A DNA stretch of 64,000 nt, from NCBI GenBank assembly GCA_964567745.1, contig CAZMNY010000035.1, forward strand, positions 1 through 64,000. The letters run 5' to 3'. A program made the translations under genes and the position numbers. Below the pieces are notes generated by a model. The model had not been told where the DNA came from. It did not search any database and saw only the letters and a program-made list of their open reading frames with translations. Each line of letters opens with the position of its first letter. Within the stretch, counting starts at the first letter, position 1. The stretch comes from CAZMNY01 sp964567745 (lineage in GTDB: Bacteria > Planctomycetota > Planctomycetia > Pirellulales > Pirellulaceae). Positions 55,401 through 64,000 of the stretch are shown piece after piece.

Positions 55401-58400
55401 GGGAGGTAGGTTCCGTTGACTGCTCGAGCGAACAAGTAGACCGTACTATCGGCTCGGTCCGTGTTGATTTGCAGTTTAACTTTTTCGCCAACCTTGTAGG
55501 TCTGCTTCTCAGCGATGAGTTCGAGCGTATCGAAACGATACTCGCTGCCATCATCGTCTTGACCGCGAACGGTAAACACATAACCGCCGTCAATCTTGTT
55601 GCCATCTTTGTCCGTTACGCTGATCGCCAAACGATACTGGCCGGCGTTCGCGGCCTGAAGCGATTGCTTTCCTTTGCCGTCTTCGTCGGTTTTCGATTCC
55701 CAAGTCCTTATTTCCTCTTCAACCGGCGTGCCTTCTTCGTCAAACGTCACTCGCAGTAGTTTCAGGTGCGCGTCACCTTGAATTGCACGTTGGTCGAGCG
55801 TTCGAGCCATGAAGGATGCGTGGATGGGATCGCCAACTTGATAGAAACCGCGGTCGACCCACGCATAGACTTTGAAGGGCTTGCGAGCGGCGATGACGTT
55901 TCCCGCGCCGACGATGGTCCGCCGCGAGGCGTCGCGAACTTCGGCGGTGATGGAATACTTGTGATCTGAATCGCCGTGAATGGCCTTGGCAATCGCCGAG
56001 TCGATCTCGACTTCGACCTCGCCATTGGGTCCGATTTCACGTTCAAGCTCGAGCACCAACTCGGGCGGCTGGTGACCGAAAAAGCCAGGCCAGAAGGGTG
56101 GAGCGATACAGCCGAGCCAACCGCGGGATCCTTGGTACCACGAGTAGTCGCCCGCGTACCACCAGAAACCGGGCCCATAGAACCAGTCCCAAGGCGTGTA
56201 GGGGAACCAGTGCGAAGTGTGGTCACTGCGAGTGACCTTGATCTTGACGGTCGCTTCCTGAACCGGCGCGCCAAAATAATACTTCGCAAGCACTTTGGCC
56301 TTAAACTTCTCGCCCAACAAGATCGGCTTCTTTGGCGCTTCGATTGACACTTCGAATTCTGGCTTCTTGTACTCCTCGACGCGAAACGAGCCCGAGCCGC
56401 CGCCCAACGCTCGAACCGATAAGCGGTAAACGCCTAAGGCCGCATCCTTCGGCAATTCGTACTCGCCGGCAAGTCCGCCGTAACGATCGGATCGATACGA
56501 CTTCGTCAGAATGCGATTGCCCTTTGGGTCATGAATGTCAATCGTGAACTGTCGATTAGCAAATTCCGACCGATTTTCGGGCGCATCGTAGCGGGGATGT
56601 TTCACCCAACATTTAAACTGCACCTTGTGACGCGGCCGATAGACGGGCCGGTCGGTCACAACAAAGACTTTCTTCTGGTCGTAGGTCGGATCGTAGCGTC
56701 GCCCGGTCCAGGCGCCATGGAAACCGAGATGAGCAAAGCGGCCGTCGTCGGTCGTTGCCGTGGTGAACCACTGAAAAGAATCGAGATGCTGAGCCGCATC
56801 GGGCTGAACTTGCCCCAGCTTATCGGCCTTCGCAGAGAACTCTTTGGTGGTGGTCTTGTAGGTCGTCTTCCGGCCAACTCGCTTGGCCTCCGTTCGGAAA
56901 CCAAAGAACTCCAACTTTGCGTTGGCGACGGGACTACCGGATTCAGCATCCGCGATGAGATACAGCGAGTGGCCCTCCATCCGCTTGCGAATTATGGCAG
57001 TGTCGGCGACCCAGACGACCATTGAGCTGCTATTGCCGTCCTGCATTTTGGCTTGGACCCAATACGCGCCGCCTTTTTGCAGAGGCGAAGCGACATCGAC
57101 TCGCTTGTCAAAGTGATTTGGACGCGGCTTTAGTTTGAGCGTCCAAGTCGCCACCTGCTCGCCGAGATACTTCTTCTGATTCCTTGACGCGATACGATGC
57201 CCAAGATTGCCGATCTGGTATTCGTCCCATTTCACCTGCGGCGGGTTGCTGCGCAAATATTTTTTTACGTCGGCGAGTAACTTTTGAATCTCGATTCGGT
57301 GGGCCGTGAAAGACACGCTCTGACCGTTTCGAAAACGGTACTGCAATTGCGCCCCTTTGCCGGACGGTTGGGTCATTACGGGATCGAATTGTCCCCAGTT
57401 TCCGACGATCTGTTTAAGGCTATTGCCCTTGGTATTGTTTCTGTCGCCGAAACGACCAATTGATTCTCGCCACCGTTCGGCCGCCTTGGGAAACTGCATG
57501 CGGTTTTCGTAGATCCGAGCCAATCGGCCCAATGCGATGGCGCCGTAGCCCTTGCTGTCTTCCGACAGCTGCTTGAAAAGAGCGACGTGGTTGTGAGATT
57601 CGGGCAAATTGAATCGTTTAATCCCTGTAGCCAACCGGCAAACGGTTTCGTTGTCCGTCAGCGTTTGCAAACTGAGAATCCCCTTGGAACGCTCGCCGTC
57701 TTCCGACTGCAATCGCCCGAACCAGCCCATCTGTTGCAGAGAAACGACGCTAAACTGAGCCGCCAAAAATTCCGCTCGTCGCCAAGTCACTTCGTCCTGG
57801 CGTTCCGGAACTAACTCAACCGCTTGTTGCATCGCCCAACGCCACCGTTCGCCATCGTTGGTTGCTCGCGCCCACGTCTTTGACGGTTGATGAAACACGG
57901 CGTTGCCATCGAGATCGACAGGGGCGGCTGAGCCCGAGCGGTATCCGTAACCGTCTTCATATTCAGGTAGCGAGTCGAGATCGGTCAGATGCTGCAATCG
58001 CCACGACTGCTGGGCGTTGCGCCCCGTGAGTAAGTGACGAGCAAGATTCATGTGCAAAGCGGCTGACTCGTTGGCGGTCGCTTTCTTTTCGGCAAGCACC
58101 GCGGCTTGTCTCATTAGTTGAAGAGCGCGAACGCGATCGCGGTCCATTGAGTTGACGACGCGTCCCTGACGTCTGCCAAAAGCGCTTCGCTCGAATTCGC
58201 CGGCGATAATTTTGCCCTGCTTCGGAATGCGCGCGATCTGGTCAGCAACCTCTTGGAGAATTCGCCAGTCACCATCGTGGATCACAGTGGCGGAATCCAG
58301 CAGCTTGTCGGCTTCGGCCCAGCGATTTAGTCGCTGCAACGAAATGATCGCGTTTCGCACATCGAGATGGTCGGGCTTCGAACGATGCCGCTCTTCGAGA

Positions 58401-58576
58401 ATAAGCTGGCGAAAGCCGTCAAACGCTTCTTTGAAATTGCCGTCCTTCTGAAGCTTGATCGAATCAGCTCGCAACTGGTCGGTGCTCTTTGGCGGTTGTG
58501 ACCACACGAAGGCGGCGCTGACAAGAGCGATCGAGAAAATGACGCTTCCGACTAAGACTCGCGACGAGAGATTCAT
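52469..58576 (-). CDS. Alpha-2-macroglobulin family protein with thioester
   Basis: 2035 residues. A signal peptide or anchor (MNLSSRVLVGSVIFSIALV) is followed by about 500 helical repeat residues (TPR-like). Macroglobulin beta domains come next (VTDRPVYRPRHKVQFKCWVK, LSVRALGGGSGSFRVEEYKK). The thioester motif is YGCTEQ with Cys1498 and Gln1501, inside PYLAEYPYGCTEQTLNRFIP, and a helical TED-like domain follows (GGWGWFSGSGERSWPHTTAV). Such proteins trap proteases covalently in the periplasm or at the surface. A Trp-rich loop (at least eight Trp, residues about 786-838) and a Gly/Pro/Met-rich stretch (about 1202-1268) are unusual. No pbpC partner gene is beside it. Confidence 0.93.
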   Translation of the reverse strand: MNLSSRVLVGSVIFSIALVSAAFVWSQPPKSTDQLRADSIKLQKDGNFKEAFDGFRQLILEERHRSKPDHLDVRNAIISLQRLNRWAEADKLLDSATVIHDGDWRILQEVADQIARIPKQGKIIAGEFERSAFGRRQGRVVNSMDRDRVRALQLMRQAAVLAEKKATANESAALHMNLARHLLTGRNAQQSWRLQHLTDLDSLPEYEDGYGYRSGSAAPVDLDGNAVFHQPSKTWARATNDGERWRWAMQQAVELVPERQDEVTWRRAEFLAAQFSVVSLQQMGWFGRLQSEDGERSKGILSLQTLTDNETVCRLATGIKRFNLPESHNHVALFKQLSEDSKGYGAIALGRLARIYENRMQFPKAAERWRESIGRFGDRNNTKGNSLKQIVGNWGQFDPVMTQPSGKGAQLQYRFRNGQSVSFTAHRIEIQKLLADVKKYLRSNPPQVKWDEYQIGNLGHRIASRNQKKYLGEQVATWTLKLKPRPNHFDKRVDVASPLQKGGAYWVQAKMQDGNSSSMVVWVADTAIIRKRMEGHSLYLIADAESGSPVANAKLEFFGFRTEAKRVGRKTTYKTTTKEFSAKADKLGQVQPDAAQHLDSFQWFTTATTDDGRFAHLGFHGAWTGRRYDPTYDQKKVFVVTDRPVYRPRHKVQFKCWVKHPRYDAPENRSEFANRQFTIDIHDPKGNRILTKSYRSDRYGGLAGEYELPKDAALGVYRLSVRALGGGSGSFRVEEYKKPEFEVSIEAPKKPILLGEKFKAKVLAKYYFGAPVQEATVKIKVTRSDHTSHWFPYTPWDWFYGPGFWWYAGDYSWYQGSRGWLGCIAPPFWPGFFGHQPPELVLELEREIGPNGEVEVEIDSAIAKAIHGDSDHKYSITAEVRDASRRTIVGAGNVIAARKPFKVYAWVDRGFYQVGDPIHASFMARTLDQRAIQGDAHLKLLRVTFDEEGTPVEEEIRTWESKTDEDGKGKQSLQAANAGQYRLAISVTDKDGNKIDGGYVFTVRGQDDDGSEYRFDTLELIAEKQTYKVGEKVKLQINTDRADSTVYLFARAVNGTYLPPKILKLKGKSTEETLTIAKADMPNIYVEVMTVADGKVHTAVRQIAIPPEKRILNVEVVSDKGEYRPREEATIKVRVTDHVGENYVGSAAVAVYDKALEYISGGANFGDIREYFWKWKRQHRPEQFTNLGGYSSPTYQANSMRPLGAFGNMVADTGRLQSAMKSARSAPMAPASFGGIGGGGPGGRARGSMAMAMSSELSEMDGALGGPGQPALVEPTVRSEFADTALWVAAIETDENGIAEVSLNMPDNLTTWKVQAWGVGHGARVGAGSAEVITSKNVIVRLQAPRFFTERDEAVLSAVVHNYLDAAKSAQVSIDVDGPVELLDDVKRTVRINAEGEVRVDWRVRITGEGNAVIRMTAKTDVESDSMEMSFPCQVFGAERVESWVGSIRGNESNDKLMFNVPLERRVDQTRLEIRYSPSLAGAMISALPYLAEYPYGCTEQTLNRFIPAAITQRTLQRMNIDLKDIKKIRSNLNAQEIGNDRERAKQWKRFDDNPVFDVELLDDMVKTGVKRLGEMQNRDGGWGWFSGSGERSWPHTTAVVVRGLSIAQQNDVDVDADSLKRGLDWLARYQAEQVTKLKNQALERKPMKSKAGNLDALVYHVLVDAKRGNEEMREFLYRDRNSLTVYAKCAFGLALHRVDDQPKLTMILRNIRQFLVEDDENETALLNVGRASWWSWHGDEIEANAFYLKLLTKVDPKSEIAPRIVKYLLNNRKHATYWKSTRDTAICVEAFADYLKATEELEPNMTVEVWFDGEKKKEVRINQKNLFTFDNRFVLEGEAVEGGEHRLEIRRKGSGPLYYNVYLTNFTLEDEIEAAGLEVKVERQFYKLVKRDKKERVVGSRGQSVEQAAEAYDRVPLKDLRSLTSGDLVEVELKMTSKNDYEYILFEDMKAAGLEPVDVRSGYVHGSSLAIYREMRDNRVGFFMRSLPRGVHSMSYRLRAETPGSFGALPAQAYGMYAPELRGNSRNERLQIVD

Positions 58577-59253
58577 GGTTGCCTCTGTGCTCGTGGGGGC
58601 CGTAAGGCCCTATCCATTAGGTTCGACTGATCGAAGAAGCCACACGCAATCAAGCGTCGATTGCGGAGTGAATTGCGGGCAGTATAACCGAGCGACCCAC
58701 GATGAATACGTGGGCCGGCGACGGCTCGAATGCGAGCGATTCAACGGCACGCGCCCTAGGCCGCCGCGATCGAAGAGTTGCCATGAAATGCTCGCCTTCG
58801 TCTCTGTTCACATTCTAGGACGAACGAAATCCTGATTCGTTTTACAAAAAATCGCGTTTTTAGGTCGAATTCTGATTTTCTTCGCTCGAGCTGACTTGGT
58901 GCAATAAAAATCAGTTGTCGAGCGTCATAGAATAGGACGGTCGACGGAAAGACCGGTCCGGCGTCGCTTAAATGGCCCTGTTTTCTGCTTTGAAGACTGA
59001 AGTTGCCCGCAATCAACCTTGCTGCTCGTCCTTCGCCACATAAAATAAGAGTTGCAAACACGTTGCATCAAGGCGCGGATCACATAGCGAAATGGAGAAT
59101 CGGCGTTCGGACGACAGCCGGTCACGCCCTACCTACCTGTCCGACCTCACGCAATCCTGCCAATCTCAATCCTCCCAACCCTAAACCTGCCAACCGCGCC
59201 CGATTGTTCGATGAACGGAGCTGAGGCAGCACTCGCATAGAGAAGGATGTTCG
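58577..59253. other. Divergent intergenic region
   Basis: About 680 bases between the macroglobulin gene (minus) and the J-like gene (plus). An AT-rich part lies near 58820-58920, the best candidate for promoters. The stretch 59140-59205 is pyrimidine-rich with CCTGCCAA/CCTGCCAAC-type short repeats. No gene is supported. Confidence 0.5.
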
Positions 59254-61323
59254 GTGAATTCAGCATTCAATCCATACGCTTCCTGGTTGGGTCTCCGCGT
59301 CTCCACTCGCTCCCCCAACCACTATGAGCTGCTGGGCTTATTGCCAAGCGAGACGTCAGCAGAAGCGATTACATCGGCTGCGGACAAAGCAACGAGCACG
59401 GTGAGGTCGATTCGGCCGGGAGAGCACGCGGCCGCCTGGGCTCAATTGCTCGACGAACTCGCGATGGCAAGATCAGTCCTGTTGGATCCCACATCGCGCG
59501 CCGCTTACGACGCTCAGCGCGAGTCTGCGCTGAGCGACACGGAATACCAGCCTGAATCGCTTGACGATCCGATGGCTCACCGGCCTGCCGGCGCAGCTCC
59601 GCAGCAGGCTCTGGCGCAGCCGACTCAAGCGATTGAAATGGCTGTCGAAATCGCACAGCCGTCGGCGGCCGAAGCGGCTTCAAAGTACCCGCCCGGCTTC
59701 ACGCCTCCAGCGGCGGCACCAACTGCGGCAATTCCCGCGACATCAACAGCCGATCCGATGGCGCCGACCGCAACACCGACGTCAGCTCCGGCCAACCCTG
59801 CGCCCGCCAACCCAGCCACAGGAAACGCAGCGGCACCACCGACCGAGCCAACGGCCTATCCCGCCTCGCCGCAAACGCCAGTTGGGCAGGCCGTGGCGGC
59901 ACCTATGTCAGCGCCCGCCAACCCAGCCATGACTCCCGCCGGTCAATCACCTACGCCCGTGCCGGTTGCGCAGGGCGTCGCGGCCGTGCCGAGTCATCCA
60001 GCCTCGATGGGCCAAGCTAGCCCGGCCGCGATTCCGGTCGGTCAGGCGACAGCCGTTCCAACTTCGGTGCTCGGCGGCAACGGCATTGGCGCGAACAAGT
60101 CGACGAGCAAAGAAGCATCTCGACGACGAAAACAAGCCTGGACCGGCCCGCTCACTGTGCTCGCCGGCCTCGTTATTTTGATAATCCTGACTGGTGCAGT
60201 TTACTACGGCATCAATCAGCCCGGTGATGCCGAAGTCGCTGAGAATCCTAAAGGATCGGCCACCGAAACAGACGGAAGCTCCGAAAAGAAACCCGCCGAC
60301 GAGACCGACGGATCGGTCGAGCCAAACGCAGGCGCGAGTGAAACCGGAGCGGACAAGACCGGCACGACCGAACCAAATAGCGGTGCAAACGCTGAACCAA
60401 ACACAGCCGCGCCCGACGCCTCGCCGAAGGGCACGACTCAGCAAGCCACGGCCCCGCCGGACTCAACGACTAACGGAGGCTCCGAGACGACGCAATCAAT
60501 CGATTCGCAAACCAAGACAGTCGTGCCGATCATCCCCATAGGCAGCGAACCCAATACGCCCAAGACAGGCACAACTGCGCAATCTCCGCTCGACAATCCG
60601 GCAGCGACCTCAACCGGCAGCGCCCCGAAGACAGGCGCGCCAAGTGACCCCACCCAACCAGCCAATCCGACGACAGCCAATCCTAAGTCGGGCAATCCTA
60701 AGTCGGGCAATCCTAAGTCGGGCGAGCCGACGAAGGGGAGCGGCGAGCAAACGAGTGTGACCGAGTCGGCGAAACCGACCCAAAAGGAAATCATTGCGTT
60801 TCGTGACGCGATGTTGTCAGCCTACGATGCAACTTGTTTGCATGACTTCAAAGCGGCGGAGAAAAGCGTAGCCGAGGCGAAGGCGAAGGCGAAGACCGAA
60901 GAGCACAAACAGATGGCGGCCCGTCTCGGGGAGATCGCAGGTTACGTCAAACAGTACCGAGAAGCGTTGGACAAGTCGGTTGAGGGCCTCGCTAGCGGCA
61001 CGATATTTCAAGTCGGAGAATTTACGGTCGCTGTCGTCGAACGCGGTAAGGGCTACATCAAGATTCGAGCCGCCGGTCAGACTCGGCACTATGAATTGAA
61101 CGCGCTTCCGCGGGGAACCGGGATCGCCTTGGGAGACATGGTCCTGGATCAACTGGCGCCATCGACCAAGGTGCTTCAAGGTGCCTACTTGCTTGGCCAT
61201 CCTCGAGTCGACACGAAGCAGCTCGAACAGGCCGGCCAGATCTGGCGTAAAGCGATCGAAGAGGGTGCCGACATCAAGCACCTGCTGCCTGCTCTTAAGG
61301 ACGATTACGCGTCCATCAAATAG
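59254..61323 (+). CDS. J-like-domain membrane protein with long Pro/Ala/Thr linker
   Basis: 689 residues from GTG 59254. Residues 1-90 (NPYASWLGLRVSTRSPNHYE, then LLGLLPSETSAEAITSAADK) match a conserved planctomycete J-like N-terminus, ending AYDAQ as J domains do. The HPD that activates DnaK is absent (SIRPGEH at that place). A 180-residue Pro/Ala/Thr-rich stretch, one membrane helix (LTVLAGLVILIILTGAVYYG, about residue 300), an acidic and Thr-rich outer segment with three GNPKS repeats, and a C-terminal helical domain follow. The N-terminus should be cytoplasmic. The function is unknown. The FHA gene follows 272 bases later on the same strand. Confidence 0.75.
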   Translation: MNSAFNPYASWLGLRVSTRSPNHYELLGLLPSETSAEAITSAADKATSTVRSIRPGEHAAAWAQLLDELAMARSVLLDPTSRAAYDAQRESALSDTEYQPESLDDPMAHRPAGAAPQQALAQPTQAIEMAVEIAQPSAAEAASKYPPGFTPPAAAPTAAIPATSTADPMAPTATPTSAPANPAPANPATGNAAAPPTEPTAYPASPQTPVGQAVAAPMSAPANPAMTPAGQSPTPVPVAQGVAAVPSHPASMGQASPAAIPVGQATAVPTSVLGGNGIGANKSTSKEASRRRKQAWTGPLTVLAGLVILIILTGAVYYGINQPGDAEVAENPKGSATETDGSSEKKPADETDGSVEPNAGASETGADKTGTTEPNSGANAEPNTAAPDASPKGTTQQATAPPDSTTNGGSETTQSIDSQTKTVVPIIPIGSEPNTPKTGTTAQSPLDNPAATSTGSAPKTGAPSDPTQPANPTTANPKSGNPKSGNPKSGEPTKGSGEQTSVTESAKPTQKEIIAFRDAMLSAYDATCLHDFKAAEKSVAEAKAKAKTEEHKQMAARLGEIAGYVKQYREALDKSVEGLASGTIFQVGEFTVAVVERGKGYIKIRAAGQTRHYELNALPRGTGIALGDMVLDQLAPSTKVLQGAYLLGHPRVDTKQLEQAGQIWRKAIEEGADIKHLLPALKDDYASIK
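60679..60723 (+). repeat. In-frame 15-bp tandem repeat, three copies
   Basis: The unit AATCCTAAGTCGGGC occurs three times without change (60679-60693, 60694-60708, 60709-60723), coding for NPKSG repeats in the outer linker of the J-like protein. Identity at the DNA level suggests recent copying or slippage. Confidence 0.9.
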
Positions 61324-61595
61324 TCGTGTCACGGCGTTTCTCGACCCAATCTCCGTCAATTGCTCTCAGAGTTCCCCGCCGCCGACGTGAGCGATTAACA
61401 AAGGCATGTCAGTGGTGGTTTGCTGCGGCCAGGCCTTTGCCGCTGGAAGCCCACGCGAACCCCCAGCCCCTTGGACTGGCCTCCCGCATCAAATTCCCCG
61501 TCGACCCCCAACTCGGACCGGCGCAACTTGAAGACTAGCAACCATTTGGTTACTGTCAGATAAGGGGATTTTCCGTTGCCTCTTGGATTCGCCAA

Positions 61596-63509
61596 GTGTT
61601 TCAGCTTATCGCGATTGGGCCTGACGCGCAGCAACAGTGGCGCCGAATAGCTCAAGCATCGTTTCAAACTCGACTTGGCCGAGAAACAGCTGGGGGGTGG
61701 TCTGTCCCGTGGGACATGCGAATTTCCCGCAACCATGCCGACATTACCTTTCACGACGATCGACTGGAGATTCGCTGCCTCGAGTCGGCTCGCAATCCCG
61801 CCATCGTCGATGGCCATTCCGCTCGCCAGTTCTACATTCGGCCTGGCCAGGAATTCCGTATCGGCCTTACTGTGTTTCGCCTTGAGGAGACGGCCACTGG
61901 GGAACGTCATGTGGTTGAGTCACCTATTCACGGGAGACCCGACCCATCCTCGAATCGGCGCGGGCCCGGCGAACATCTGCCGCCCGAAGAGCGAAACGCT
62001 CGCGATCGATTGCTGAGAAAGATTCAGAATAAAAATCAACGTCGCGACCAGTCTCGAGTCGTCAATAATCTCGAGGCGGTACTCGATTACCTCAACGATA
62101 GTGAAGAGGCGGACTACGAACCTGAAAGCATCGACGATCATCTCCCGCTCGACAGCTCCTCATCTTGGACTGGCGCCACGTCGCATCATTCGCACGACGC
62201 CCGCGAGATTCTCTTCAAGGAAAACGAATCGTTGCAACGCGAGTTGGCGAGTTCGGCGCGCGAGCAGAAGCGATTAACGGCGATGCTGCTTCAGAGTCAC
62301 CGCGACGCGCAGGCTTTGCGGAAAGAACTTTCGGCCAAGCAGGCCGAGGCCGATGACGCTGAGCGAACTGGCGAGTTGCAGCAACAAAAGCAACACGACC
62401 AATTCAGAGAGGACCTCGCCTCGGCGTTGGCAGATCATCAGCGTCAACAACGAGTCGCTGCTGACAAGCTTCACGCGGCAGAGAGTCAATCGGCCCAACT
62501 GAATCAGCAAATCGAACAGATGTGCCAGGAGCGGCTGACTCTGCTCGGACAGCTCGACGAGATTCGCGAACACGAACGGCAACGACGCGCAGAGCAGTCC
62601 CAGATTCAAAGTCGCCACGAATCGGAATTAGCGACGCTCAATCAAGCTCTGCTGCAGCAACAAGCTGACGCGCGGGCCAAAGATCGTTCTGTCGAAGACG
62701 CGATTGCAAGTCTGAATGCCTCCGAGGCGGACAATCAGCAATTGCGACTGGCGCTCGAAGAATTGAAGCACGACCTTCCTGCGCCCAACAGCGAGGCCAT
62801 GCTACAGCAACTTCAGGCGGAGCTTGCCAAAGCGAGCGATATCGAAGCGGCTCTTCGATCCAGTCTGGATGAGGCGAAGTCAGAACTGGAAAATGAGCGA
62901 GAGCTTGGCGAAGCCTGGCAAAAGCAGCTCGATGCGATGAAAGGCGAAGCTGAAAAGAGCATTCGCGAAAAGACAGATTCGATTCGCGATGCTGACGATC
63001 GCGCGATGGAAACGCAGCGGATTATCGAATCATTGCAGGCCTCCTCGAAAGCGTGGCAAGCTCGAGCCGAGCAGAAAGCGGAGTCGCATCACCAGGCTGA
63101 TCTCGAGTTGCGACGTTTGATGAGCGAGATCGCAGCGAGCCATCTTACGACGACTCAAATCAAGGAGGACATGCAAACGGCAATGGCCCGTCGGGACGAA
63201 GAAGCCGGAGAGCTCCATGGTGAAATCGCATCACTCGAGAAACGTCTGCAGCTCAACTTGGATATCACAAATACTGATGACCTGGAAAATGACGATCCGC
63301 CGACGAATGAACTTGAGCAGATCAAGTTGTTTGCCGTGCGGCGAGGCCGATTGATCGAATGGCTGCGCGAAAAACTCGAGTCGACCAAGAGTCGTTTACA
63401 ACGCGAAGCGGCTCAGCGTCGTAAGATGATGGCTTATGCTCGACGGCTCGAGAAAGATCTGCAGCACGCCAAACTGGCCCAGGGCGACCATCGCATTCAA
63501 GAGGAATGA
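61596..63509 (+). CDS. FHA-domain protein with long coiled coil
   Basis: 637 residues from GTG 61596. Residues 1-105 are FHA-like: TRLGRETAGGWSVPWDMRIS then RNHADITFHDDRL, the last carrying the SRNHA-type phosphothreonine-binding loop; the family core is GRxxxxSRxHA. From about residue 205 the chain is almost entirely coiled coil, rich in Gln, Glu and Ala (LQRELASSAREQKRLTAMLL, through QADARAKDRSVEDAIASLNA). It should bind a phosphorylated protein through FHA and reach a distant partner through the coil. It may be a scaffold for the J-like protein encoded before it; that link is positional only. Confidence 0.82.
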   Translation: MFQLIAIGPDAQQQWRRIAQASFQTRLGRETAGGWSVPWDMRISRNHADITFHDDRLEIRCLESARNPAIVDGHSARQFYIRPGQEFRIGLTVFRLEETATGERHVVESPIHGRPDPSSNRRGPGEHLPPEERNARDRLLRKIQNKNQRRDQSRVVNNLEAVLDYLNDSEEADYEPESIDDHLPLDSSSSWTGATSHHSHDAREILFKENESLQRELASSAREQKRLTAMLLQSHRDAQALRKELSAKQAEADDAERTGELQQQKQHDQFREDLASALADHQRQQRVAADKLHAAESQSAQLNQQIEQMCQERLTLLGQLDEIREHERQRRAEQSQIQSRHESELATLNQALLQQQADARAKDRSVEDAIASLNASEADNQQLRLALEELKHDLPAPNSEAMLQQLQAELAKASDIEAALRSSLDEAKSELENERELGEAWQKQLDAMKGEAEKSIREKTDSIRDADDRAMETQRIIESLQASSKAWQARAEQKAESHHQADLELRRLMSEIAASHLTTTQIKEDMQTAMARRDEEAGELHGEIASLEKRLQLNLDITNTDDLENDDPPTNELEQIKLFAVRRGRLIEWLREKLESTKSRLQREAAQRRKMMAYARRLEKDLQHAKLAQGDHRIQEE

Positions 63510-63530
63510 CACGCGCCTCGAACTTGGATG

Positions 63531-64000
63531 CTATTCCCAAACGCCATCGCCGAATGCGTCGGGGTCTTGCTCGGCCGATTCCTTTGACTTGGGATCGACA
63601 AGAATTCCTGTCAGTCCGTCGAGCACCGAGTCGCCGATTGAAGCAACGGATTTGACTGCCTGCTCTGGCGCGGATGAAATCTTCTTGAGCCACGTCGACC
63701 CTTCGTCGCCAAGACCTTCGCCCAACTCCTGCAACTTCTTGCGTAAGTCAGGCGTCTGCCAAAGTGAGCCTAGGCGCGATTCGATTTGCGGCCAAACATT
63801 CTTGACTATCGCTCGCCCCGACTCCGATTGCAGCAAGATCAGCAGCACTCGAATTAAGACTGCGGCCGCGACTGGCTTAAGTCCCGCCACCGCAAGCAGG
63901 CCGATGAGAATCTTCGAGGCCTGCATCGTACTGAGGCGAAGCAACGCGAGCGAAAGCAGTTCAATCAGCGCCGCCTGTTTCTGGTTCGACTCATTGGCAG
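63531..64000 (-). CDS. Partial protein of unknown function, cut by window edge
   Basis: Minus-strand frame open to the end of the window (no stop before 64000), so the start is outside. The visible 156 residues begin ANESNQKQAALIELLSLALL. They include a hydrophobic stretch (ILIGLLAVAGLKPVAAAVLI), then a helical acidic tail (LGSLWQTPDLRKKLQELGEG, ending DAFGDGVWE). No family is recognised. It is convergent with the FHA gene. Confidence 0.6.
   Translation of the reverse strand, partial: ANESNQKQAALIELLSLALLRLSTMQASKILIGLLAVAGLKPVAAAVLIRVLLILLQSESGRAIVKNVWPQIESRLGSLWQTPDLRKKLQELGEGLGDEGSTWLKKISSAPEQAVKSVASIGDSVLDGLTGILVDPKSKESAEQDPDAFGDGVWE

Noticed and set aside
59140..59205. Pyrimidine-rich CCTGCCAA-type short repeats as a possible repeat array
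   Set aside because: The units are irregular and too few; low-complexity sequence is the simpler reading.
59369..60466. Long minus-strand frames opposite the J-like gene
   Set aside because: They arise from the Pro/Ala/Thr codon bias of the real gene on the plus strand.
1..64000. CRISPR array, tRNA or rRNA genes
   Set aside because: No regularly spaced direct repeats and no recognisable RNA gene sequence were found by eye; a covariance-model search was not possible.

Overview
The window looks like a piece of a Planctomycetota chromosome, probably from the Pirellulales/Rhodopirellula side. The evidence is the gene content: three sulfatases, two DUF1501 proteins, a DUF1549/DUF1553 cytochrome-like protein, a PVC-type heme-binding dehydrogenase, two DUF1080 domains, a Tat-exported Gfo/Idh/MocA oxidoreductase, a formaldehyde-activating-enzyme homologue, and a large protein with a degenerate J-like N-terminus. 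It is a draft scaffold: a 100-N gap at 46236-46335 is flanked by identical 55-bp repeats. Several genes carry single-base frame breaks, some at homopolymers, so decay and sequencing error are hard to tell apart there.

Layout. 1-540 is a decayed IS integrase. 636-6346 holds a DUF1501 protein, a zinc-ribbon membrane protein, a divergent PurC-like enzyme, a small membrane protein and a gene with two frame breaks. 6516-9312 holds an Fae homologue on the minus strand, then a strong selenoprotein candidate (in-frame TGA at 7578, SECIS-like hairpin at 7598-7616) and an EF-hand protein. 9485-10441 is a BlaI repressor with two perfect operators and a gutted partner gene. 10617-16388 is a polysaccharide-degradation block (two sulfatases, a GH88-like hydrolase) with a BioC-like methyltransferase. 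16483-20402 is debris-rich: a frame-broken zinc-ribbon protein, an ankyrin-SUFU protein and a truncated VWA protein. 20442-24113 holds a TadG-like protein, an ABC-F ATPase and a cold-shock protein. 24357-28081 is an ECF sigma/FecR-like pair and a secreted Cys-rich protein. 28454-38021 is a surface-catabolism block (Gfo/Idh/MocA, DUF1549/1553, DUF1501, DUF1080-PVC heme protein).

38167-42974 is a compact nucleoside-salvage operon on the minus strand, in transcription order nupC, xapX-like, deoC, deoA, cdd, pncC. Divergent from it, 43243-45480 encodes a beta-CASP metallo-beta-lactamase RNase fused to a LOG-type nucleotide phosphoribohydrolase. Together they suggest recycling of RNA and nucleosides to bases and pentose phosphate. 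45683-50900 has a small membrane protein, the repeat/gap zone, a third sulfatase, an MBL hydrolase, a DUF1080 protein and an LpxL-like acyltransferase. 50980-58576 has a glucose-dehydrogenase-like MDR enzyme and a 2035-residue alpha-2-macroglobulin. 59254-64000 has the J-like membrane protein, an FHA/coiled-coil protein and a gene cut by the window edge.

The strongest lead is the deiodinase-like selenoprotein with its own SECIS candidate. Next come the beta-CASP/LOG fusion beside the nucleoside operon and the BlaI operator pair in front of a deleted sensor gene. No tRNA, rRNA or CRISPR array was seen.
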